Assembly (NCBI GenBank): GCA_034509425.1
Contig: JAVTVJ010000049.1
Span: 310,001-374,000 of the forward strand
Direction of reading: 5' to 3'
Length of the DNA stretch: 64,000 nt
Source of the DNA: Eopsaltria australis
Lineage: Eukaryota > Chordata > Aves > Passeriformes > Petroicidae
The position numbers and the translations under genes were made by a program. This document shows, one piece after another, positions 27,256 through 41,500 of the stretch. The notes below the pieces were generated by a model. It was not told where the DNA came from. It did not search any database and saw only the letters and a program-made list of their open reading frames with translations. The first letter of the stretch is position 1; each line of letters starts with the position of its first letter.

Positions 27256-29252
27256 CCATTGGTGTTCACAGCCCAGAAAAGCTTATCCCTGTTAGTTTGA
27301 GTCAAGTAACTCAGTTAAACACACAACTGACCAAGTGAAACACAGCAGTCCATGATACACAGACCAGGTAAGATGATCTCGTATTTTGTGAATATAAAAG
27401 AAATAAAAGATACAACAGAAAACAGCATACAATTTCTCTTACCCAGAATGAGAGACTTGAAACAGAAAATCATTTATCATCAGCCTGTGCCTTTACTGCA
27501 CCAATGGAGCAACTTAATGCCCAAACTAAGTGCTTTGGAAAAAACTTAGAGATACTAACCATCTTCTAGGTTATTGTTTAGAAACTATGTTCCTTAAATG
27601 AACATTTTCATTGGTGTGTCAGCAAGCAAGAGTGTCAGGGAGCTGGAGGAGATAGCTGGAATGGTGTAGTAGCTTGCCTTCAGTGGGATACAGCTCCCTA
27701 TCTACTTGTCATGTTAATAATGATGAAAAAATAGCTTGTACTTAGAGGCACTGCCTAGTTCATTTCCATGTATTAAAGCTTTAAATAAAGACTTGTATCC
27801 TAATGATGAAAACATTGAGGCTATTATACTAAAATATACTTTATTAAATACAAAATATTTTTCCCCTGTCATCAATAAACATATACACAGGATCTATACA
27901 GATATATGTATATTCTTATACATCAATGTACATGTTTATATTTTTCAGCTCTAATTCTTCTATGACATTTGTGTCATGCTGTAACATGTCCAAGTCTTTA
28001 CAATGTAACATTAGATAAAACTATCCAAAATTTATTATAAAAGTTAAACATGTCAACTGTTTTCCCCTGTCTACAGACTTCAGCATCTTTTCCTATCTGA
28101 GAAGTTGTGAATTTGTGAGCTACTCCTCATTCCTCTGAAAGATGTCAACAACATCTTCTCACTTCTGTCTTCTGTCAAAACTTTCTATCCAGTTATATAA
28201 AGGCTTAAAGACAGTAAAGATGCAGCATTCAGTTCAGGAACAGGCACCTGACAAACTCTTTTCTATCTCTGCCACTCATTTTATCACACTTTTCATTTGC
28301 ATCCCTCAAGTACAGCCTGTCAGCATAAGGTCTTTCCTTGCTTCCTCTAGCTGGACACTGCAAAAATAAAGATCCATTTCCCACAGGCTGCCTTGTCTCA
28401 GACTCTCCAGGTCTGTTATACAATAAACTCTGGTGGCTGCTACAAATTTCATCCTCCTGTGATATTACAGCTGGAGTTTCTTAACAAACTTAACCCAAAT
28501 TTAAGGCTCCAAGTGCTAAAAGCCCAGAGTACCAATGATGCACACCACCACCCCAATCTAAAGGCCTGAAGTAATTCAGTATTGTCTCATAAAATGCAGG
28601 TGTGCCACTTTGGAATTGGCAATTCTGTTGCATTCAGCTGGTGCTGCAGTTCCTCATCTCTGCTGCTGCTGTCTCTAATTTTACCTCTTATGTGGGCCAC
28701 TGAAGCTGCTCTGGCTGGGCATCTTTTCAGCTTCCTGGAAGTTTCTGCTGGCAGTACATTCTTTCTCTTTGGATGCCAATATTGTCACTGTGATGCCACT
28801 AACGCTGGAAAAAAAGCCTGACCTGCCATGAAGAACAGACAGAGCCAGACCCAGAGCTTATGAAAGCCCTGTACTCACTTATCTACAATATATATTTTCT
28901 CTGTATCTTGTATATTAATGTATGAAAATGACATTCTCCTTCCACATTCCTTAGCCTTTTGTCTTCTACCACCACAAGAGAGCCAACATCTCCCTGCCCA
29001 TCATCTGTACTCCAATGCCTTCTCATATAATTTCTTCAAGAATTTACTCCTCAGGAGTGTAGCTTAGTAACTTAAAAATAATCATTCTGCTACTTATTGG
29101 GTGAAAAAAAATGCCAGAGTCCAGCTTTATGCATCCTGGATATACATTTTCACCAAAACTGTGTGAAATAACATGGAATTTAGCAAACCTAATTTAAATG
29201 TGGAAATAGAAAAATTATTACATTTTCTAAAGCAATGCAAATGAACAACAGG
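27256..29252. other. Sequence immediately downstream of MAP9
   Basis: No exon was seen. A TA-rich tract at 27885-27950 is low complexity. If MAP9 uses a distal polyadenylation site, its 3' UTR would extend into the right end of this stretch. Confidence 0.55.
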
Positions 29253-29258
29253 TTTATT
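29253..29258 (-). terminator. MAP9: Candidate MAP9 polyadenylation signal (AATAAA)
   Basis: AATAAA on the minus strand lies about 145 nt downstream of the MAP9 stop codon and is followed by a U-rich stretch (tgttgttcatttgcattgctttag). It would give a short 3' UTR. This is a motif match only; a more distal site is possible. Confidence 0.5.
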
Positions 29259-29401
29259 TAAACTGCAGGAATCAAATAAACTAAAAAGAAAGAATGTAAC
29301 ACCTATAATGGCTTCAGTGAAAATCAACTGATAACAAAAGAGTAACTGGTTATTGTCAGAACTTTGTAGACTATCTGTTCTCATGGAAGGCAATAAACTG
29401 C

Positions 29402-29524
29402 TCAGTAATTATTAGAATATGTGACTTTGCCAGGTGGCCTCCAGGGAGGACTCATTTCATTCCCATGGACAGCCTGCAACTTCTTTTGGTTCTTCTCAAG
29501 CTGTTCCCTCCTCAGTTTGTTTTC
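29402..29524 (-). CDS. MAP9: MAP9 last coding exon with stop codon
   Basis: The acceptor is tttattctcag|GAAAAC. The exon encodes ENKLRREQLEKNQKKLQAVH ... MSPPWRPPGKVTYSNNY and ends with TGA at 29404-29402. The ENK start and PPW-PP tail are typical of the MAP9 C-terminus. It is separated from exon 10 by about 5.57 kb, the longest intron of the gene in this model. Confidence 0.92.
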   Translation of the reverse strand, partial: ENKLRREQLEKNQKKLQAVHGNEMSPPWRPPGKVTYSNNY

Positions 29525-32500
29525 CTGAGAATAAAAAGATGTGTCAAAAAAAGCCCAAACCAAAACCACCCCCCTGACCCCCGACTCTACTAACAGCAAA
29601 GTTACAATTAGTGTTATGTCTTTCTTGTGTAAAATGAAAAGCAGACATGCAATGGAAATTTGCTTCTGGAACTTGGCACATCCCTTCCAGAGGTTCAGTC
29701 ACAGACACTGCACAATGCAACACAGAGGCTGCACACCGGGTGTCATTTACAATTATGGTGACTGTCTCAAGGATGGGCTGGGTTTGTGCACTGACTAAAC
29801 CAAAAGCCCAACAGGAGGCCTAGTGGATTAGGGACTATATTGGTTTTGTATGTAATTAGTCTCATATTAATTACTTCTTGTCTAGGATACCTAAATCACA
29901 ATGCCAAATATGTTGTTCTCATATAATGAGAACATTGATGCATCACTGTAACTTTCTGTACTTAATAAATCACACTTGCCACGTGCTAGAACAAACTGGT
30001 AATTAAATGATTTAATTTTAAACAAAGATCTATCTAACTTATAAACACTGCAAGGTTCTAATTCTATGTTCTATTGTTTTGAACAGCAAAGGGGCTATAA
30101 GGATGATGAGGGATAAACAAGATACTTGCAACAGTCTTTTTGTGTCTCATTAATGAATGATTTTCAAGATACCTGTCATTCAAAAATTAAGTTGCAATTA
30201 TTTATAATTATTTTTGAATTTCTAATCAGTTCTATTCTACATAAAATAAGAATTCTTCTTTGCAAAGATGATTGCCATTTCACCCTCACAAGAACCAGCA
30301 TCTAAATGTGCATCTGCATTAGCAAGTTAGTACACTGTGATCTCCCTATGGATGCAAATTTTCCTTGTAATCATACTCACAGGGTTGTGGTGCATACTGG
30401 AGCACATTTCTTACTGATTTAAAAGATGTTTTCCTTTTGGTGGAACCAAAGTTGACATTATAGACCAGAGTATAATCTACTGTTACTCTCATATAACCCA
30501 TGATCCCATCCCTGATGGACACTGTATATCCACAAATTCCCAAGATGCTGGCAGTGTTTGCCTGTTACTCATTTGTGAGCAGGGAAATAGTGAGGTAACT
30601 GTGGCTGAGGGAACAGACTGGGAAATGGGTGTGGAAGCATTTGGTAAAATAGGGAGCTTGAGTGAATCTTTTTCTCCTTACCCATACACAGCAGTCAAAC
30701 TACTAATGTGTCCAAAAATCAAAGCAACACACTGAAGTATCAACCCTATCAATATGATTTTAATCAGTGCCCTTCAACTCTTTGTCATAAATCTGAAGAT
30801 CCAATTCAGTTAGGAATGTCTGGTCTGGCTAAACACACAATTCCATTTTGTTACTAGTAAGGCTGATTAAAAGCAAGGCAAGGTATGCATGGAGAAGGAA
30901 TGCCCTTTGCTAAAATAAGCAATACAAAAATTCATCATAGTCTAATAAAAAATATCATCTCTCTGTACAAACTGTATCTTTCTGGATCACATGTAGTAAT
31001 AGAGGAAAACTAGGCTTGCAGCAGTGTGACATTTTGACTCTTCTCATCCTTTGCTTTTGCCTTCTTTCTCCTTCCATAGAGATTTCCTCAGATGAACACA
31101 ACTAGTGGCTTTGGGTCTTCTGAACAAATTCAAGATATTCTAAAATTCTTGAAGGGAACTGTTTAGTTTTTCCTAAGAGGAAAATAGTCTGCATTATCAC
31201 TGATACTTTTCAAAAAAGACATCAAGATATGTCAAGCAGTACAGATGAGCTCAGGAAGAATATGCTCTAATGGAATACATATATGATACATGCTCCTGTA
31301 TCTATAATCATAGAATTATCTTGTACAAGGATATGTATGCCATCAGGACAGCTAAGTGAAAACTCATTAAAAATAAGGCTTATTGCAGCAGTAGTGCAAG
31401 CCTTAGAGAAATGGCATGCTACCAAGAAATGTGCATATTTTACGTTTTTCAAGCACTCTCTACTGAATACATGTTGCACAACAGACTCATGCATGAAAAA
31501 CCAAAACCAAAAATAAAGCATACACCCACCCAGGAAGGGAAGGAAAGTTGCTTTGGATTTTTAAACTGTGCTTCAGTTTTGAATGTTTGGGTTTGAAAAT
31601 CCAATTTTCATTAATGAATCCCAGTGACAAGGACAGAATCCTGAGTAAATTTAACTGTTTTTTAAAAGATTAAATTTGAAGTGAAGACCTACTGGCCTCC
31701 TCCCTGTCTTCAACACACACAAAGTTTTTATGTTCTAGTCCTAACTACAGTGCAAATTCTCACAATACATAACTGATATAAATATTCCACAGAATAATAA
31801 AGAAGATGTTATCTGCACTAATTGAAGAAGAGTAATAGACACAGTGTAAGGTTAAATCAGTAACTGTAGCTTGTCTTACACTAGATCAACTCAACTGTAT
31901 GGCTTGATTTCTGTGCAAGTTCCTACTCAATAGCCTACTGAGATGAATACATTTTTCACTTATCAAATTCTGGAAGAGCACATTCTTTAGCAGTATGACT
32001 GCCACACAGAAATTGAATTTTAGATATTACAGAAGACTGACAACATTTAAGAGGAGTAACAATAGCAGCCTTATTTCTATCATATTGCAATGACAGGCCA
32101 TGAAAATAGAAAGTATTTTCAGAGGGATCTTATTAAACTACATGAAATTAATAACCCACTTCAGCTATTTCTAACCCAGAAAAGCAGCAAATCCATGGGA
32201 CTTATCCAGTACATCCTTTCTTGATGTTTTTAAACAGCTTTAGAATGCCAAAAATAGATATTGCACATGCTCAAATTTAAGGTAAAACGTCAAACTTCCA
32301 AGGCTTTTAAGATTCCTATGTTGGTCTTTGAGAACTATTAGAGAGCAGCCTTACTTCTCATCAGCTCATGGTAGGTTGATGTTTACCACAGAAAATGGAC
32401 AACATAATTTATCTAGGATACTCACTTCTATCCACAGTAAACAGGTATCAAAACTAGTATCTCAGAAATAATGGGATCTAAACTGATCTGTCATTATAAA

Positions 32501-35500
32501 CTTTCTATGTGATTCTTCTCCACATTCCACTCCTCAGAAGAGGTGCATGTCAATGACAAGTGTCTAACACTGGTATTATGCAGTAAGTAAAAAATGATCA
32601 GTTATCAAGCTAGATTGACTTGAAGAGTTCTTGGTGAGTGGCAAGAAGCAAATGATAGGAAAGAAACAAAATAATCAGAAGCATGAATTTCCAGGCAATC
32701 CTAAAGCATCTCCCCTCAAGATTATGCTTTTTTATGTCACTATTTTACAAGTGTTAATAGCCTTTTCCAGGGCATTTATTTCCAGGCTTATAAAGTAATC
32801 TTCTCTATGCACTTATGTTATCAAACATTCACACAATGACCTCTAAAAGCAGAAGTAACAGAATTTCCATTAACACAAAAGCAGAGTGTTTCTTTTTTTT
32901 TAGCAGAACTACAAGGAAATTTTTATGTCTGTTTTATCCATGCATTATGGCCAACACCTGTTTCAGGAAAGCTGAGGATGAATTTACACATTTATTTCTG
33001 TTGAATGTTAATGAAAACATATTAGAATACTTCCCACTATATTAATCCTATTTTATTTCCCTTCAAAATAAAATTCTTTTAGATGAAAGAATACTCTTAA
33101 AAGGCTTCCAAATTCTGCCCTCAGATCTGATGCCTATCTACCTGCAGGCAGATGTCATCTTAGTTCCCTTGGTAATACAATGACAACATTATGGTGTTTC
33201 TCTCCTGCAGTTCACTAATGGTCTGTATTTTTTCTGTAACTGTATGAAGTGAGAAAATATTCTGGCCAAAAACAATGACAGTCGTTTCCCATATGCTTTC
33301 TCAAATAAAGGTGTGTAAGCTGCAAAAAGACAGCTCAAACTGTGAAAGTAAAAATATGAAGACTGGGCACAAAACACATCAGTCAACACTTGCACAGAGA
33401 TGCTGAAAATGGTATCATTTTAGAGGTACCTCTGCCAACCAGTTCAGTACCTATCCCATCCTATACTTGCTTATTTTTCATGTAGACACATGTATATCCA
33501 GTTAGATCTGGTCATTCCTCCAACTACTAAAATTTTTATTGATAATCCCACTGAAGTGATGACCTCAGGAATTAACACACAATTTGAACAGGGGAGCCTA
33601 TGTTAGGCAGCATCTTTCACTCCCAATAAAGAGGAATAATTTTTAAATCTTCATACATAGTCCAGGACAGCAAGGAAGTCACATTCAATGAGAAGTAACA
33701 TTCTTGCTTTGGTACAACAAAGCTGATTAAGATTGTCTCAGTAAGCAGAGCATACCAGGGCAGTGCTTCAGTTAGTGCTCAAAGTAACTTCCTTCCTTGG
33801 CAACCAGGACCAAACAAGAAATAACCTAAGATCAGACATTAATCATTTGCTAAACTGAGCTGAAAATCACTTGACAATGGGGATTAGAAAAAAAATCTTA
33901 TCAATTATTACAGAAATGAGAGGTGTTCCAACAGGGAACCAGGTCAAATATTTTAAAATATCTAAACCTAAGACTACAAAAGTTTGAAAATAGAGAGAAG
34001 GGAATACATTCAGGCTCTTGCTGTTTTGTGCAACTGCATATTTCTGAGTTAGCCAAGTAAAGGATGATTGTCCTTTCTAAACCTGTCCCACACCCATACA
34101 TCTCCCTGACTCAATTCTCATCTATCTGCCTCTCCCTCCCACAAAAAAAAAAAAAAAAAAAAAAAAAGAAAAAGGAAAAAATTTTAAGCTATTGACAGTA
34201 AAAAGGAATTCCTGAATTCCTGTGAGGACCTTAATCCACCCTAGCTGCAAGATCCCATTCTTACATACAGCAACATAGACCACATGTACAAGACGTGCCA
34301 GAAACCCCAAGGAAGAGAAACAACAGAAGAAACACTTTCCAACTAAAAAAACCTTGATAACCAGCATGAAGAAAGACTGTGTCACAGGATGGGGAATTAA
34401 AACAGGTTCTTCTTTAACTGGCAAGTCACATACCTTCAAGAAAACAACATGCTAAGAATATTAGCAATGTCTCTTCTAGTTAGTCTTTCTGCAGCAAGGG
34501 AAAAAACCTGCCTTATTGTTAGGACTAGAGTACTGGATTAATTTACTGCTTTACAACTGGGACATTGATGCGAGAATGAGAAAAATATAATTGTGAGCAT
34601 CAGAGTTCCACCCTTTCTTGCAAATGGAAATCATCTTGAACCTCATTACAAGTGCTTTTATCAGTTGTGAGGTATCCAAGTCTCCCTTTTCAACGCTTCC
34701 TTGAATGTACACATGCTGACTGTTGCAGGTGGCCATGCTGTTTGGTTTTGCAAGTTTTGTGCTCTGGCTAATCGGCCCTTCAGAGATGTTTGCTCCTGAT
34801 ATGGAATGGCAAAAAATGAAGACTAATGGGAATTGAAAACTCTGTGACATATAGGTAGGGAGAACACATTTTCCATGTATGCCAGATATCAAGTGCATGG
34901 AACTGTAGCATCATTTTGCTCTCGAATTCTGGGGGACAAGCAATGTAATGTTGCCACCATCTGGCCTCTCTCATAGCAGCACAACACTCCACGAGTATTA
35001 CAATACTCAAGTGTTCACACTCATTACTACATTAAACTTCTTGGTTTTGACAAAATGCAAAAAAAACCAAACCAAAAACCTAACGAAACATACCAGCCAT
35101 CTTTCATATTCCTCCATAGCCTTTTCACTTTTTTCTTCCTTCTCTGCTTGTTGCATTTCTCGCTTTCTTTTCTCGAGGAATTTTTCTACTTTCTTCTTTT
35201 TTATGTATTCTTCCTTCTTTTCATTCCTACATAGTAACAATTAAGAGCAAGAGGTCACCATCTAGAGAATAAATGCTGCATCTGTGACCAAGTAAGTAAA
35301 TTGAGTAAAAAAATACATTTTACACTTTTAGGAAAAGATTGAGAATATGTATATAAAATCTTCCATGTCCATTTTTATATACTACCAAGGTATAAAAGAA
35401 TCTACTACTCTATCTATTATGGCATCACTTTCTCTGTACTTCTTTCTCCCTTATTTAGTATCTGAACTTCTGTAGGTAACTGTAAGTTGTGCATTGTCTG

Positions 35501-38500
35501 TGAAAACTCTTGGCTTGTAAAACTAATACAGAGTATCTCCAGCAGATATAATTCATTTCCTTCTTCTTACACCTGCATTCCTACACTATTCCATGAAACT
35601 TTAGATTTACCCTCCTTCCTATGGCTTAGTAATGAAGCATGAAAATAACCAAGTAAGACACAATACTACTCAATGAATTTGCAGTATCTGTGCCTGGGCT
35701 TAGTATCCTCTTGGGGAAGCAACTAAATTAATAAACTGAAGGGAGCTGCACAGCTTGATTTCACTGTTATACTTGTTCTCCATTGGGAATGAAGAGTCTG
35801 ATCCCCAGCATTCCACTGTCTTCCAATTACAAGCACATCAAGCATTCACAGAAGACATGTTACGTTTATAAGCAAGCATTTTGGAAGCTGTGATATAGCA
35901 AAACACAGTGAGGCAGTACCATTTTTCAACTGCTGATACACTGACTCTCCTCTTCTCTGCAACTAGGTCCTCTTCTATCTTCTTCCTCATTCTTTCAGAT
36001 TGTTTTTCTTTCCTGTTTTGCTCTCTTAAATATTCCACTTTTCTTTCTTTCCATTTTTTGAATGCCTAAAGACAACAGATCCATGAGAAATCCTACCCCT
36101 CTCCTTTTTGTCAATACTCCACTAACCTATTCTGCATTATTATTTTTTTATAATTTCTATCCATTCCAATTTTGGAATATTTGTTTGTAGCATTGCTCAG
36201 AAGTGGGTATCACTATGCCTAAAAAGAATGTTATTTTTCCAGTAGGTAATAGTTAATTGCTAGTGTATTTATATGAAATCCATTTTATGCTCAGTTAATA
36301 GACTCGAAATATAGAAGCCTGTTTGTCTGCAAGTGTAAACATATTTCTGACAGAACAAAATCTAATGTAAGCTTCCTTCAAAAATAAAGCATGTATAGAT
36401 TTAAGATTCTAGTTGATTTCCATCTTTCTCTGTATTAATAAAAATTATTTTCTGTCATCTCCTGAACCTCATTCAAATACACATTTATGCACATATTTCA
36501 CATCACCACTTGTGCTGCTTCTGTTTTTTCCTTATTCAGTTCTGCTGGTTTCTTTTCCTCAAGTTCCTCAAGCTTCTTTTTTTCACTTAATTTCTTTGCT
36601 TCTTTCTCTTTCTTTTTTTTCCAGGCTTTAAAACATGCAATTGATTCTTCTCTTTTAAGTGCTTCTTTCTAGACAGGAAATAAAGGCGACATTTAAATTA
36701 ATTTCAATATAAAATTAAAAGTGAAATAGTATGCTTTAAACTTATTGCTAAATGGAGCAATAAAGAAATAGTTATTGATTTGCTGACAGCATTGCAAGTA
36801 TTACAATTGAATTTTAAATATATATAATGGGTTTTTTCTAGGCCCATTTTTAATTTTATTGAATGAGCCAAACTACTCCTGCAAAATATGTGCAGAAGGA
36901 TATGAAATATCTGTTAAGGGCTCAGAAGTGAAACATATTAAATACTTAAAAGCCAAATCAAAGAATGTGCATGATATGATTCAAAATACAGTCCTATGTA
37001 AGTAAGCACCTCTTAAGGTAAGGAGTGAACGCCTCGTTCTCATGCACAAAACAAACCTTAGCACCTTAAGAGGTGAGCATCCCACGGTCTTTGTAAAATA
37101 ACTTTAAAATTAATCTAGGAAGCACATTTCTAATACACCTAATGAAAATGTGTAGAGAAGCATTGGACAGACACTGTTTACCACAACCTTAACAAGCAGG
37201 ACATTCCAGTTACTGTTTCACATCACCTGGTGCTATTCGGAGAAAACTAGACACCTTACAACAGCAGAATGATGCACTTCAGCAGAAAGCACACTTCCAA
37301 GAGTCACAGTTTGTTAATTTCCTTTTAAACAACAATATAAACAAACCTCCTCTGTGTTGTTCCTTAGAATTTCAGCTTTCTCCTTTTCAGTTCTCTTTAA
37401 TTCCAATTGAAGGAGCTTTTTCTTTTCCAACCAGTTCTGTAAGAATCATTAAAATATTTCTGAAGTCCTTTCAAGGTGTAAGTAAAGAGCAGCACCAATA
37501 TAATGACTATCAAAAATTACTCTTAGTTCTTCCATGTGCTAGTAAAATAAGCATCCCATGTGGAAGACTAAGCTGTCATCACATGAAGATTGTGATCAAA
37601 AAAATTTAAGGTTCTAAAATCACAGCTACAAAATCTAAAAAAGCTTGAAAATCTTTAAAAAGCATCTTCCTAGAAACACCAAAAAAATGTAATCATTAAT
37701 CAAAATTAAACAGAATAGAATAAAGATTCTTATCACTTGGTATATGTTTATTTACATTTGTTGTATCTCTTAAAAATACCTATCATTAAAGAGAATAAAA
37801 TCCTACTGGGAAAAGTGAGACTTCAGGCAGCCATAAAAGGTTATGAGCCATCTGCAGAATAAGGCTTAAATTTTCAAGAATTAACTGTACATTTGGTATG
37901 CAGCTCAAAGATAAAAGGGTCCTATATGAAGACTATTTTCCCTTCAAAAACTATGGAGACAATATAAATATGGATTTGAGGGTTTAAAATTTGTTCTAGG
38001 AACAGAACAAGTATTAAAAACACATACTAATATGAACAGTGTCTCTTAATGAGAGTTGTTCTCAAACAGATTAGCAAAAATTTGTTGAAACACAGAAATT
38101 AATTGTTATAAAATTCTACAAGGAATTTACACAGATTATTCTTCTGGAAAGAGTCCTGGATTTGTTATCACTTTTCCTGAATGTCACTTGAATAGGACAT
38201 ATCCCAAAAAAAAAAACAACTTAAAGTACACATTTATGATAAGGATGAAGTATAAATAAAGGAAAGTATGTGCCTGAAAATAGTTTGACACAATAAATTA
38301 TGTACCACATGAAAAGATTATGTCCCTTTCATTGAGCTTTTTGTTCATAATATGAGGAAAAGACATAACCAACAATAAAAGGATTACTATACCTGTAAGC
38401 CAATGAAAGGAATATAGTAAAAAAAATTGATTTCAAGAAAATATGAAGTGTTGACCCCTGTATCAGGACCTTTATATGCACAATTTTTTTTTGTTGGTTT

Positions 38501-41500
38501 GTTCATTTTTAAAATCTACCTGAAAAACAGCTGCCCTTAAATTATCTACTTTGTTGAACTCTGGACTTTTCTTCTGCATGCATTTATCCTCCAACACCTT
38601 TAATGGCCCCAGAGACTGAGATGAAACAGGTGAAGTCGATGGAACAGGTATCTCCTTTTTCTTTAAGTGTACAGAAGATGTAGACCTAGGAAAATACCGG
38701 GACACAAATGCATTAATGACCTTTTCATTTATTGTAGCTGATACCAAGTAGCGTTCCTCTTATTTCAGTGCATACCAAAAGTTACTGTGATTCTTCTTTC
38801 ATACGCACTTGGCTGGGGACTGGGGAAAGGAAAAGGATAAAGAACTTACCTCTTGTAAGTTTACAAATTACTTACACTTTCATCAAAAAACAGCTTAGAG
38901 CCTGTAAAGACTCCAGTAACACACTCATCACAGATACTGGCAAAAGATTTGGGAATCTGATCTGACAAACCTGAGAAAGGGTCATAACAACATGCCACAT
39001 GCACTAAACTGTTTGCCACAGATGGTCAGAGGTTGTCAGCAGCAAAGACAATGCTGACAGAAAATAGGCGGGGAGTAGCATTGTTGAGGCACTTACAGGC
39101 ATCTTAAACAGCTCAGATCAATACATGACATCCTTCTCTTACCTGCCAGGTAAAGAAGCCTTTGGGTTTTGTAGAACTCTCTCCTTTGTTTTACTTAGTT
39201 TCTAAGAAACACAGAGGAAAAGTAAAGTTATAGAGTCTCTTAAGCAATAGATCAGGATGAAACAGGTTTTTACAAGCCAACAAGGACACTGAGAATTGGA
39301 CTCAACCCTTATGGGTTCCTTCCAACTCAAGATGCTCCATGGTCTCATGACGTTATAAAAGCAGGCAAGAAAAATACCCTAATAAAGAGAGGGTATAGTA
39401 CAAGGAAAGAAAGTAAGGAGTGAAAAAACCAAACCAAACCAAACAAGCCCCAAAACCAACCAATCAATTAACCACACTTTCAGAATGCCTGTATCCTTTG
39501 GGAATGGCACCCACGAATATTTATTTGTATTATGTAAAAATACAGTCAATAGTTTAGAAATAATAGGATGTGAAAAGAACCCAGCTGAGTTATTCTATAA
39601 ATACTCTTTTAAGTCTTCTGAATACTTTGCTTTAATAATTAAATGTATCTACATATTTTCTTTTTAGGATAAAGCATAGATTGAGTGCTTTGCATCTTAT
39701 CCATTATTCAGGTCACACATGGATTCCATCCTCTGCCAACACACACTGCTCACTGCTGTTCTGCAATTCTCACAACAGAGATGTGACATTTTCACTTTGA
39801 AAAGGGTACTTTCTTAAGGCTGGAAAACACATTTCAATACCTTTATCGGATTTAAACAATTTGTGGAAAAGGTATTCCTTACATCTTTCAAAAAGCTATA
39901 CAGAATTTTTAAGAGCCTCTGCTCTGGAAACCAAATACAAATTTTTACCTTTACACACAGTGCTCTACACATTTAAGGTACCAACAGCAAGTTTACAAAA
40001 CTTTCCATCGTGCTTCTAGGACATTGTTCCAAACAATGGTAAACTGTGTTTGAGCAATACCTTGGCAGAGTTCTTGGACATGTTCTTTGCCTCCCCATGC
40101 TCAGACTGATCATTCACTGACACCTCCTGCATTGTATCAGTTATTATTTGCTCCTCTGCTATTTTCATAATTCCACCTGAGCTGTCAACAGAAGGGGATT
40201 TCCTACCATTGTCCTCCAGCCTGAAGTCACTGGTGCTGACAGTCTTCTGATCTTGATCTAAAGGGAGAAAAAAGATTGAGAGGACACATCAACAAGAACT
40301 TTATTGTTTCTGAGTATTGCTACTTCTGTACTAAATGTATTTCTAGAATAACCATCAGTCTGTGAAAGCTATTACTATATTTTATATAGTATAATGTATA
40401 ATGTATTTTCTGTGTGCCTCCTTCTTATAACTATATACTAATAAGAACATCATTCACTTGTATTTGCATGTCAGACTGGAGTAGCAACTGAAGCTTGAAC
40501 TAATATTAGAGAATGTGAGAGCAAAACAAAGGCAAAACTTTCCATCTGCCTTACGTGGCTCTAGTAAGAGCAAGAGTCCTTGCAGTCACAGCAAGAGCTC
40601 TTCTGACATCTAGCAAACTTCTAATGAAGTCTGCAAGTTAACACTTCAGGTAAAAAATACTGCTTTCATTGTGTGGTGTTCTTCAGGGGTGTGGGACACA
40701 TGAGGGAATAACTGAAAAATTCTGCAGTGGGGATTTAAAGGAAACCACCTCAATCTGAATGTATGCCTAAGTGGTGCATTTTTTATTTCTGAAACACATT
40801 ATTAGTAAGACTTGAAAACATTTTAATCAGATTTCAACTGCCAGTAATGCAGACATCTAAGTTTGTAAAACAATTCAGACACAAGCCAAAAAATGCCCAG
40901 TAAAATCAAATTAGAAGTCTTCCACAAATTTCCGATGGAATTCTTCAGAAAAAGAGAATTTTAACTCCAAATTACCTGGAGAAAGGAACATCAATGCCCA
41001 TAATCTAAGAAATTTACCCTAAATTGACAGTGATGAAGGTAACCTCAAGGTGACAAGAATTCTGAATTTACTGAATTTTAACCAATATTCAGTGTGTCAC
41101 TGCACTACTTTGATTCACATGAAAAAAAGGAGTAGTTCAACTTCTTTTCTGCCAGTCTAAATCTACACAGGCACAGTGGCCAGGAACGAGAGGTGTCTGC
41201 ACATTCAAGTACCTAGCACTTTGGTGCCATCATGTGGGAAGGAAAAAACAAAGCAGACACCTTTAATCACGGTCTACCAATTTCAAAGCTGTAATCTTCC
41301 ATTACAGGTAACGATCAGCCATAAACTTATCTCAACATCAAGCACGAAAAAATCCTCTCCTATTAGGAATTAGATAAAAAATATGAAGTCTTCTGGCACA
41401 TACAGTCGATTGGCAGAATTACAAATTCTTTACATATTAAAAACAAATTGGCTATTCTTATAATGAAACATTTGAGTTTGGGGGGGTTATTTGTTTGACT

